Shown here piece by piece: positions 1 to 6,531 of a DNA stretch of 64,000 bases (its first letter is position 1; every line of letters starts with the position of its first letter). Source of the stretch: Clostridia bacterium (GTDB lineage Bacteria > Bacillota > Clostridia > Monoglobales > Monoglobaceae). The stretch lies in the NCBI GenBank assembly GCA_017546145.1, contig JAFYXN010000016.1, positions 1-64,000 of the forward strand. The letters are read 5' to 3'. A program made the translations under genes and the position numbers. Below the pieces are notes generated by a model. That model saw nothing but the letters and a program-made list of their open reading frames with translations, searched no databases and had not been told where the DNA came from.

Positions 1-114
1 ATACTTTACTGTCATTAGTACATCAAGTGCAGACTGTGCATCTGTAAATACCTTTTCATCACTATTTATAACAGCACATACTATGTTATTTTGCTCAACT
101 GTTTGAATGTTCAT
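1..114 (-). CDS. DUF4180 domain protein, N-terminal part (cut by window edge)
   Basis: The first 38 codons of a minus-strand gene are visible; the rest lies outside the window. The start ATG (112-114) has an AGGAGG ribosome binding site at 125-130. The peptide begins MNIQTVEQNNIVCAVINSDE and continues into TDAQSALDVLMTVKY. This matches my memory of DUF4180 proteins, small cytosolic proteins of unknown function often found in accessory regions. It lies 46 bases downstream of the hsdR fragment on the same strand. The family call rests on a short stretch only. Confidence 0.6.
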   Translation of the reverse strand, partial: MNIQTVEQNNIVCAVINSDEKVFTDAQSALDVLMTVKY

Positions 115-160
115 TTGTTTTATACCTCCTTTGTCAAATTCAAGTTTGTCAAACTCTTTA

Positions 161-1033
161 TTATTTTTCTTCCCTTAAACTTTTGTAGATTTCACTTGTA
201 AATATGCCCAGAACCTGATGCTTGATTTCATCATTTTTAAGGAGCAAATCAAAGAAATCTTTATTCTGGTCGCGTCCTTCCATTAAAGCATCGTCTATGT
301 CATCAAAGTATGAGAAAGCAAAGTCCTGCTCGGTGTTATTTTTAGCGCTTATCTTCAACCTTTCAGATTTCATAAGAATATCTTTAATCTGGAGCATTGC
401 TTTAACCGCTACATCATTATCATAAGATTTACCCGTCCTGGAATTGATTTCAGCAATAATCTGAGACAACAGTTCTTCCTTTTCTTTGGTTAAACCAAAG
501 GCATCTGCTGTCGGGAGTTTTACAATCGGGTCTGAAACCAGATTTGACTGCTTGTGTTCCTCGCCCTTCTTCTGAACAAAGTTTGTTGCCTTAATCTTTC
601 CGTCAAGGTTATAACCGCCGCCTGGGTGATTAATGTTGATGTAGGAGAGCAGACAGTTTATGAAATTATACTTTTTGTGAAGTTCCACATCTTCAAAGCA
701 AGAAACCTGCAACAAGAACTCATAGAACCTTACAAAACTCCGCATATTTCCCATCAGTTCATTTTGCTGGTCGGGAGTATAACGTTCAATTAAGTTCTTT
801 GCTTTTTTGAAGTAGAAGGTCATTTTCTGCTTGTCCTTGCCATCAACCTTTTCCTTGTAAAGCAGCTCATTACAATTGTCAATATCAGTCGGGTCCAGTA
901 CCGTATAAGCATCAATTTTTGCTTCTAAATCATAAATAGCGGTTGGTGTAATGGTATTTGCTAAAAGAGTAGTAGTGTAGTATGGAGCAAATGCTGACTT
1001 TCCATAACTTTTTATAACTGACCTTAACCAAAA
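161..1033 (-). pseudogene. 3' fragment of type I restriction endonuclease R subunit (hsdR)
   Basis: An open frame of about 290 codons ends at the TAA at 161-163 and is closed upstream by an in-frame stop at 1034-1036. The first internal ATG is at 823, but the similarity continues above it through YYTTTLLANT and PTAIYDLEAKIDAYTVLDP, so that ATG is not a genuine start. The pattern (AIYDLEAKIDAY, then helical stretches such as MGNMRSFVRFYEFLLQ, then FDDIDDALMEG) is that of the C-terminal helical region of HsdR, the translocase/nuclease subunit of type I restriction systems, normally about 1000 residues. The helicase and nuclease parts and any hsdM/hsdS are missing here. I read it as a decayed remnant; a full-length system outside the window cannot explain the upstream stop. 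Confidence 0.7.
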
Positions 1034-1101
1034 TTACGCACCTCTTTCAGCATATAATTCAACCCATAAATCTTATCATAAAACAATTAAATATTCAATA
1101 G

Positions 1102-1124
1102 AAACACCAAAACTTTTGGTGTTT
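1102..1124. terminator. Perfect palindrome, possible bidirectional terminator
   Basis: Arms AAACACCAAAA and TTTTGGTGTTT (11 bases each) surround a single C. A/T runs lie on both sides, so it could act as an intrinsic terminator in either direction. With a one-base centre it may instead be cruciform-type or a protein-binding dyad. Confidence 0.45.
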
Positions 1125-1193
1125 TATATCAAAAAAACAAAAAAAGACAACCTGGAATTAACCAAATTGCCTTTTTTGTGCGTTTCTACACGC

Positions 1194-1215
1194 AAATGTA
1201 CTTGTCGGTACATTT
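1194..1215. repeat. Palindrome with a GTAC-N6-GTAC core
   Basis: AAATGTAC and GTACATTT are perfect 8-base arms around the loop TTGTCG. No T-run follows, so this is not a standard terminator. The GTAC-spacer-GTAC core resembles those of the palindromes at 8897-8980 and 45693-45738. Confidence 0.5.
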
Positions 1216-1487
1216 CAATACAACTCCTACTCTGCTAGATAGGAGACAACGGGTAATGAATTCTATCCCCCATTACATAAAACTCCGAAAGGTATTCTTT
1301 AATAACAAAAAGAAAAATTTACTACTTAACTATACATATTAATCAAACAATTAAATCAAATAAACCACAAGTTTTTCTAGAACACTATTGCGGACCCTTG
1401 TTCTATTTTTTATAACCTCTTTGGAGTTCTTTTATATAATACCGTCGGATGTTGATGTCGTCAAGTAATCAAAAAAACTAATTTTTC

Positions 1488-1519
1488 AAAAAAGGTAATT
1501 CAGTTTTACCCGAATTACC
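1488..1519 (-). terminator. Minus-strand hairpin terminator
   Basis: Arms GGTAATTC (1494-1501) and GAATTACC (1512-1519) with a 10-base loop. On the minus strand the hairpin is followed by six T (plus-strand A at 1488-1493). It would stop transcription coming from the truncated abrB-like gene before it reaches the hsdR fragment. Confidence 0.6.
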
Positions 1520-1630
1520 CTCTTTAAAAGTTTAGTCTTCATTCGTCATATTATTCTCACTCTGTTGCGAGTGTTGAGCAAGAACCTATAACAATTTGAA
1601 TATATTTTAAATCAGAGCAATCTATTTGTC

Positions 1631-1662
1631 AAAAAATATACCGCTTAGCAAGGGCGGTATAT
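1631..1662 (-). terminator. Minus-strand hairpin terminator
   Basis: Nine-base arms ATATACCGC (1636-1644) and GCGGTATAT (1654-1662) with loop TTAGCAAGG. On the minus strand the stem runs straight into a T-run (plus-strand A at 1631-1636). It is the first terminator met by transcripts leaving the truncated abrB-like gene. Confidence 0.6.
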
Positions 1663-1796
1663 AAAAAATTGCATATGAACAATTTTTTTGAAAAACTTTT
1701 GGAAGGTGATGATACAAACGACATCATTTTATAATTTATACAAAGAGCTCTGTTCTCCTTTTTCTTTTGAGCAAAAATTTGCCCTTTAAAATGGGT

Positions 1797-2039
1797 TTAT
1801 GTTCTGAGACCTATAATTACCCTAAAACGACCCCAAAGTGTCTTAAAACTCGTTTGTGACCCTAATATGGGCATCACAGAAAATGCCGATAAACCCAGTA
1901 GTGGAGCGGGTTTGAGGGTATGTAGCAACAAGGTACAAAGCGGGTCACCCTCGCGGATTCGCATTGTGCGACGGATTTCTTTTGGAATAACAATTCGGCC
2001 AAGGTCGTCAATTCTTCTTACAATTCCGGTTGCTTTCAT
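1797..2039 (-). pseudogene. AbrB/SpoVT-type regulator truncated by inserted DNA
   Basis: The first 34 codons are a textbook N-terminus of a SpoVT/AbrB swapped-hairpin DNA-binding protein: MKATGIVRRIDDLGRIVIPK, then EIRRTMRIREGDPL. After Leu34 (near 1938) the expected continuation (EIFTD-type) is replaced by unrelated sequence, CTLLLHTLKPAPLLGLSAF and onward, which runs to a stop at 1797. The start has an AAAGGAG site and the break lies at a highly conserved codon block. I infer insertion of foreign DNA at about 1936-1940. The hybrid 80-residue product would keep the DNA-binding hairpin but lose the SpoVT GAF part. It could still be expressed, but is most simply a broken gene at an island edge. 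Confidence 0.75.
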
Positions 2040-2121
2040 GTATAATTCTCCTTTAAATCATTTATATCGGTTTTTACATTGATATTATTTGTGTTTATCG
2101 TAAATTTATCCAAAGAAATAT

Positions 2122-2150
2122 TTGACAAACGCTATATTAAATTTTATAAT
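2122..2150 (+). promoter_or_regulatory. Sigma-A promoter for the esterase gene
   Basis: Perfect consensus: TTGACA at 2122-2127, 17-base spacer, TATAAT at 2145-2150. It lies 44 bases before the chosen start of the esterase gene and close to the 5' end of the divergent abrB-like remnant. Confidence 0.85.
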
Positions 2151-2194
2151 AAACATAAGTTGATTCTATATATTTTAATTAGGAGAAAATGAAG

Positions 2195-3010
2195 ATGAAA
2201 ATAGAAGTTTTTGATTTGTGGAACAAGATTCCGGGGGTTTGTGATGAAAAACCGGTTATCACTGCATATATTCCCGATAAAAAAACAAGCAATGCGGCTG
2301 TGGTTATATTTCCGGGCGGCGGATACCATGGTAGGGCTCCGCACGAGGGCAAGGGATATGCAGAGTTTTTAGCTCAAAACGGAATATCAGCATTTGTTGT
2401 TGACTACAGAGTTGCACCTCATGAGTTCCCGATTGAATTGCTTGATGCAAGGCGTGCGGTTAAGTTTGTGCGTTTTAATGCAGAAAAGCTTGGTATAGAT
2501 AAAAACAAAATTGCTGTAATGGGCTCGTCGGCAGGCGGACACCTTGCGGCACTTGTATCCACCTTTACAAAGGATGCTTTGCTTGAGGTCGAAAACGATG
2601 AAATTGAATCAGAGAACTATCTTCCCGATGCGCAGATTTTGTGCTACCCGGTGATTGAAACAGTGGAGCCTTTCGGTCATATCGGATCCGGCAAGAACCT
2701 TTTGGGCGAAAATTATCCTCAAATGGTGCCGGAGGTAACGCCTGATGAAATTGCAGCTGAGGGAACTCCGCAGGCGTTTATATGGCATACCTTTGAGGAC
2801 GGAGCGGTGCATATTGCAAACAGCCTTCACTATGCAGAAAAGCTTAAGAAAATCGGCACACCGGTTGAACTGCATGTTTTCCCCGACGGAAGACACGGAA
2901 TTGGATTGTGTGAGGGAGATGTTGTTGCGGACTGCGACAAGAAAATGCTAAAGCATAATTCGCAGTGGAGCAAACTTCTTTTAAACTGGCTTAAATATAT
3001 AGGATTTTAA
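2195..3010 (+). CDS. Alpha/beta-hydrolase, acetylesterase-like
   Basis: A 271-residue cytosolic hydrolase with no signal peptide. It has an oxyanion-hole segment FPGGGYHG near residues 39-46, the nucleophile elbow GSSAGGH with Ser112, and a late DGRHGIGL segment carrying the likely catalytic His. This is the layout of the BD-FAE/acetyl-xylan-esterase-like branch, which removes acetyl groups from sugars or xylo-oligosaccharides. The start at 2195 is preferred over the ATG at 2189 because AGGAG at 2181-2185 is 9 bases from the former and only 3 from the latter. It has its own consensus promoter and stands alone. The exact substrate cannot be read from sequence. Confidence 0.8.
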   Translation: MKIEVFDLWNKIPGVCDEKPVITAYIPDKKTSNAAVVIFPGGGYHGRAPHEGKGYAEFLAQNGISAFVVDYRVAPHEFPIELLDARRAVKFVRFNAEKLGIDKNKIAVMGSSAGGHLAALVSTFTKDALLEVENDEIESENYLPDAQILCYPVIETVEPFGHIGSGKNLLGENYPQMVPEVTPDEIAAEGTPQAFIWHTFEDGAVHIANSLHYAEKLKKIGTPVELHVFPDGRHGIGLCEGDVVADCDKKMLKHNSQWSKLLLNWLKYIGF

Positions 3011-3167
3011 ACAAAAATTTTGATTTGTTTATAATATATTTTTTCGTATATTTGTTAAAATAATATAGATTTTTTTAAAAAGTTGTGATACAATACAAAA
3101 TAGAGTGCAAATCATGGTAAAATGCGGGATATGCGCTTTGAAAAAACAATTTGGAGCAGTGCTGCTG

Positions 3168-3620
3168 ATGAATGAACTGAAAAAGGTTGAAATTTTTACC
3201 GATGGTGCCTGCAGCGGAAACCCCGGCCCCGGAGGCTTTGGCGTTGTGCTTAGATACGGTGCGGCGGAAAAGGAGTTGTCCGGCGGTGCGGCAGAAACCA
3301 CAAACAACCGCATGGAGCTTACTGCGGCGATTGCAGGGCTTGAGGCACTTAAAGAAAAATGCAGAGTAACACTTTACAGCGATTCTAAGTATCTGATTGA
3401 TGCAATCAATTGCGGCTGGGCTGAAAAGTGGCGTCAAAACGGCTGGATGCGCACAAAAAAAGACAAAGCTTTAAATCCTGATTTGTGGGAGAAGCTTTTA
3501 AGCCTTCTTGAAATGCATGAGGTTGAGCTTGTGTGGGTAAAAGGTCATGCCGGTCATCCTGAAAACGAGAGATGCGACAAAATGGCGGTTGCAGAAACTG
3601 AACGGTATAAAAACGCATAG
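3168..3620 (+). CDS. rnhA: Ribonuclease HI
   Basis: A 150-residue RNase HI that degrades the RNA strand of RNA-DNA hybrids. The signature [17 protein letters not shown] is near the N-terminus. Acidic metal ligands fit Asp12, Glu50 (NNRMEL), Asp72 (YSDSKY) and Asp137, with the histidine loop [14 protein letters not shown]. The basic handle region ([13 protein letters not shown]) is present, as in Escherichia coli RNase HI. I start at ATG 3168, after GGAG at 3152-3155; an upstream ATG at 3105 would add 21 atypical residues. It precedes the isc genes on the same strand with a gap of about 100 bases. Confidence 0.9.
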   Translation: MNELKKVEIFTDGACSGNPGPGGFGVVLRYGAAEKELSGGAAETTNNRMELTAAIAGLEALKEKCRVTLYSDSKYLIDAINCGWAEKWRQNGWMRTKKDKALNPDLWEKLLSLLEMHEVELVWVKGHAGHPENERCDKMAVAETERYKNA

Positions 3621-3673
3621 AGCTGCGATAAATTGCAATATACATACGGAGAGGTCTACTTTTCATAGATTAT

Positions 3674-3691
3674 CCGTGCATATATGCGCGG
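3674..3691. promoter_or_regulatory. Near-perfect 18-base dyad upstream of iscS
   Basis: CCGTGCATATATGCGCGG is a dyad with a GCATATATGC core and one mismatched pair, 33 bases before the iscS start. It sits inside a wider CGGAG/CTCCG inverted repeat. It may be an operator for iscS-iscU or part of an mRNA leader hairpin; no iscR homologue is present in the window. Confidence 0.35.
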
Positions 3692-3723
3692 TACTCCGAA
3701 AAATTGGAAAGGTAGGATAATAT

Positions 3724-4902
3724 ATGGAAACAAAAAGGATTTATGTGGATCATTCTGCAACAACTCCTTTACGGCGAGAGGTATTGGATGCAATGCTTCC
3801 GTATCTGGAGAGGGATTTTGGGAATGCATCTACGGTTTACGCCGAAGGCAGAGAAGCAAAAAAAGCAATTAATATTGCACGTGAACAGGTTGCAAAGGCA
3901 ATAGGCGCAGAGGAAAATGAAATATTCTTCACAGGCTCCGGCACAGAATCCGACAACTGGGCAATACGCGGCGCAGCTTTGGCAAATCGGGCAAAAGGCA
4001 ACCACATTATTACATCAGCGGTTGAACATCATGCGGTACTTCACACCTGTATGGCACTTGAGAAGGAAGGCTTTGAGGTTACATACCTTCCTGTCGACCA
4101 ATACGGAATGGTATCGCCTGAGTCGGTAAAGAATGCAATAACCGACAAGACAATACTTGTTACAATTATGACTGCCAACAACGAAATCGGAACAGTGATG
4201 CCGATTGAGGAAATAGGCAGGATTACAAAAGAGGCAGGCGTTTTGTTCCATACCGATGCTGTTCAGGCAATCGGCATGATGGATATTGATGTAAACAAAA
4301 TGAATGTTGACCTTATTTCACTTACGGGTCATAAATTTTATGGGCCAAAAGGCTCAGGCGCACTGTATGTAAGAAAGGGTACAAAAATATCTGCATTTAT
4401 CACAGGCGGCGGGCAGGAGAGAAACCGCAGAGCCGGAACAGAAAATGTTGCCGCAATTGCGGGGCTTGGTAAGGCGATTGAGCTTGCAACAGCGGATGTT
4501 GCGGCACATACTGAAAAGCTTGCTGCGATACGTGACAGGTTTATTGAAAGAGTCCTTGCAGAAATTCCGTATACAAGGCTAAATGGTCATCCCGCTCAAA
4601 GAATGGCAAGCAATGCAAATATTTCGTTTGAGTTTATCGAGGGAGAGTCGCTTCTTTTGATGCTTGACATGAAGGGAATTTCAGCATCAAGCGGAAGTGC
4701 CTGCACATCGGGTTCTCTTGACCCATCTCACGTTCTGCTTGCGATTGGCTTAAAGCATGAGGTTGCACATGGCTCACTCAGAGTAACATTTGGTGAAAGC
4801 AACACAATGGAGGATGCTGACAAAATTGTTGATGAGTTAAAAATGATAGTTGCAAGACTTAGAGATATGTCGCCTTTGTATGAGGCTGTTAAGAATAATT
4901 AA
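3724..4902 (+). CDS. iscS: Cysteine desulfurase (NifS/IscS family)
   Basis: A 392-residue PLP enzyme that takes sulfur from cysteine as a persulfide for Fe-S cluster assembly and tRNA thiolation. Visible marks: start YVDHSATTPL, His pair EHHA at about 101-104, Asp178 and Gln181 in HTDAVQ, the PLP lysine Lys204 in TGHKFYGPKG, and the mobile-loop cysteine Cys327 in SSGSACTSGS. The loop is short, as in the NifS-like enzymes paired with IscU in clostridia. It is followed after 28 bases by iscU and then mnmA, its two likely sulfur acceptors. Confidence 0.93.
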   Translation: METKRIYVDHSATTPLRREVLDAMLPYLERDFGNASTVYAEGREAKKAINIAREQVAKAIGAEENEIFFTGSGTESDNWAIRGAALANRAKGNHIITSAVEHHAVLHTCMALEKEGFEVTYLPVDQYGMVSPESVKNAITDKTILVTIMTANNEIGTVMPIEEIGRITKEAGVLFHTDAVQAIGMMDIDVNKMNVDLISLTGHKFYGPKGSGALYVRKGTKISAFITGGGQERNRRAGTENVAAIAGLGKAIELATADVAAHTEKLAAIRDRFIERVLAEIPYTRLNGHPAQRMASNANISFEFIEGESLLLMLDMKGISASSGSACTSGSLDPSHVLLAIGLKHEVAHGSLRVTFGESNTMEDADKIVDELKMIVARLRDMSPLYEAVKNN

Positions 4903-4930
4903 GGCAAATTACAGAAAGAAGGAAAGATAA

Positions 4931-5377
4931 ATGTATAGTGAAAAGGTTATGGACCATTTCTCAAATCCGAGAAATGTAGGTGAAATAGAAGACGCAAATG
5001 CCGTAGGGCAGGTAGGAAACCCTAAATGCGGCGATATAATGAAGATTTACATGAAGATAAATGAAGAAACAAAACAGATTGAAGACGTCAAGTTTAAGAC
5101 ATTTGGATGCGGTGCAGCGGTTGCTACATCAAGTATGGCAACCGAAATGGTAAAGGGCAAAACAATTGACGAGGCGCTTGCAATAACTAATGTTGCTGTT
5201 GCTGAGGCTCTTGACGGACTTCCACCGGTAAAGATGCATTGCTCAAACCTTGCACAGGAGGCAATCCATTCTGCAATAGCAGACTATTATAACCGTCAGG
5301 GAATTGACCCGACAGGTATTGTGGGCTGCAACGGAGATTGTGCTTGCTGTCACGGTCATCATGACCACGAAGAATAG
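4931..5377 (+). CDS. iscU: Fe-S cluster scaffold protein (IscU/NifU N-domain)
   Basis: A 148-residue scaffold on which IscS-derived sulfur and iron are assembled. The three cluster ligands are Cys33 in NPKCGD (with Asp35), Cys60 in FGCGAA and Cys104 in MHCSNLA. After the usual end of the family it carries a C-terminal tail, VGCNGDCACCHGHHDHEE, with four extra cysteines and several histidines. Such a tail is known from some clostridial NifU-like proteins and may bind metal. It is co-directional with iscS upstream and is followed by a hairpin before mnmA. Confidence 0.92.
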   Translation: MYSEKVMDHFSNPRNVGEIEDANAVGQVGNPKCGDIMKIYMKINEETKQIEDVKFKTFGCGAAVATSSMATEMVKGKTIDEALAITNVAVAEALDGLPPVKMHCSNLAQEAIHSAIADYYNRQGIDPTGIVGCNGDCACCHGHHDHEE

Positions 5378-5398
5378 AAATTCAAAATCGAAAGGTTA

Positions 5399-5427
5399 AA
5401 AAGGCCGACTGTATCTGTCGGTCTTTT
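5399..5427 (+). terminator. Hairpin between iscU and mnmA
   Basis: Arms AAAAGGCCGAC (5399-5409) and GTCGGTCTTTT (5417-5427) with one G-U pair and a T-run. It ends only 15 bases before the mnmA ATG, so mnmA must be expressed by read-through of this hairpin or from an unseen start. Confidence 0.75.
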
Positions 5428-5442
5428 TAAAAATATAAGATT

Positions 5443-6504
5443 ATGAAGAGAAAAAAAGTAGTTATAGGGATGTCAGGCGGAGTGGACTCAAGCGTTGCGG
5501 CGGCATTGCTGATTAAACAGGGGTACGAGGTCACAGGACTTACCATGCGGCTGTGGGACAATGACGGCGAAGAAGGCTGCCTGGCAGCAGATGATGCCAA
5601 GAAGGTCTGTGAGAAATTGGGTATTGAACACTATGTTGCCGACTTTCGTGAAAGCTTCAGACAAAATGTGATTGAGTATTTTGTTGATGAGTACCAAAAC
5701 GGCAGAACGCCTAATCCGTGCATTGTGTGCAACAAGTTTTTAAAGTTTGATGAAATGCTGAAATTTACAGAAAAGCTTGGAGCGGACTATATTGCAACCG
5801 GACATTATGCAAAGATTGAATATGATGAGGCATCCGGCAGATACCTTCTTAAAAATGCTGATTCTGCTGAAAAAGACCAGACTTATGTGCTGTATTCGTT
5901 GACACAAGAGCAGCTTTCCAAGATACTTATGCCGCTTGGCGAGCTTGAAAGCAAAGCGCAAACACGCAAAATTGCAGAGGAACTGGGGCTGCTGACTGCA
6001 AAAAAGGCAGACAGTATGGAGATATGCTTTATTCCGGACAAAGATTATGCGTCATTTATTGAACGGCATACCGGAAAATCGGCTGAGGAAGGTTGCTTTG
6101 TTGATGCTCAGGGGAATGTTCTGGGCAGACACAAGGGGATTATTCACTATACAATCGGTCAGCGCAAAGGTCTTGGTGTAACCTTTGGCAAGCCCATGTT
6201 TGTTACCGGAATAAATTCAAGGACCAATGAGGTTGTTCTTGGCGAAAAGGGTACTGAATTTTCAGATTCGCTGATTGCGGATAATCTGAATTTTATCAGT
6301 ATTGAAGAATTATCCAAGCCAATCGAGGCTTTAGCAAAGGTGCGGTACAGCGCAAAGCCTGCAAAAGCAACGGTTGTGCCTGTTGATAAGACTTCGGCAA
6401 GGGTGGAGTTTGAAGTACCCCAAAGAGCGGTTACCCCCGGACAGGCAGTTGTTTTTTATGAAATGTGCGGAAATGGAGTAATAGGTGGCGGAATTATCCG
6501 TTAA
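5443..6504 (+). CDS. mnmA: tRNA-uridine 2-sulfurtransferase MnmA
   Basis: A 353-residue enzyme that thiolates U34 of Lys, Glu and Gln tRNAs using sulfur relayed from the desulfurase. The PP-loop GMSGGVDSS (9-17) binds ATP. The catalytic pair fits Cys93 (TPNPCIVCN) and Cys195 (MEICFIPDK). The family motifs GHYAK and the C-terminal TPGQAVVFY barrel are present. No Shine-Dalgarno match is seen before the ATG, and the intrinsic hairpin ends 15 bases upstream, an unusual arrangement. It lies directly downstream of iscS-iscU, which fits a sulfur-trafficking operon as in other Firmicutes. Confidence 0.93.
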   Translation: MKRKKVVIGMSGGVDSSVAAALLIKQGYEVTGLTMRLWDNDGEEGCLAADDAKKVCEKLGIEHYVADFRESFRQNVIEYFVDEYQNGRTPNPCIVCNKFLKFDEMLKFTEKLGADYIATGHYAKIEYDEASGRYLLKNADSAEKDQTYVLYSLTQEQLSKILMPLGELESKAQTRKIAEELGLLTAKKADSMEICFIPDKDYASFIERHTGKSAEEGCFVDAQGNVLGRHKGIIHYTIGQRKGLGVTFGKPMFVTGINSRTNEVVLGEKGTEFSDSLIADNLNFISIEELSKPIEALAKVRYSAKPAKATVVPVDKTSARVEFEVPQRAVTPGQAVVFYEMCGNGVIGGGIIR

Positions 6505-6531
6505 ATGCAAAATATAAAGGAAGAATACAAA

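Larger units (their letters stand above)
1037..1796. other. Gene-free AT-rich stretch of the accessory flank
   Basis: No convincing coding frame was seen on either strand. The stretch holds several perfect palindromes, annotated separately (1102-1124, 1194-1215, 1488-1519, 1631-1662), and a weak hairpin with 6-base arms CTCCTA/TAGGAG around 1225-1250. Base composition is clearly more AT-rich than the neighbouring genes. It probably consists of decayed mobile DNA. Confidence 0.5.

Noticed and set aside
1867..2082. Plus-strand open frame of 71 codons opposite the abrB-like gene
   Set aside because: It lies antisense to the clear SpoVT-type coding sequence and has no ribosome binding site.
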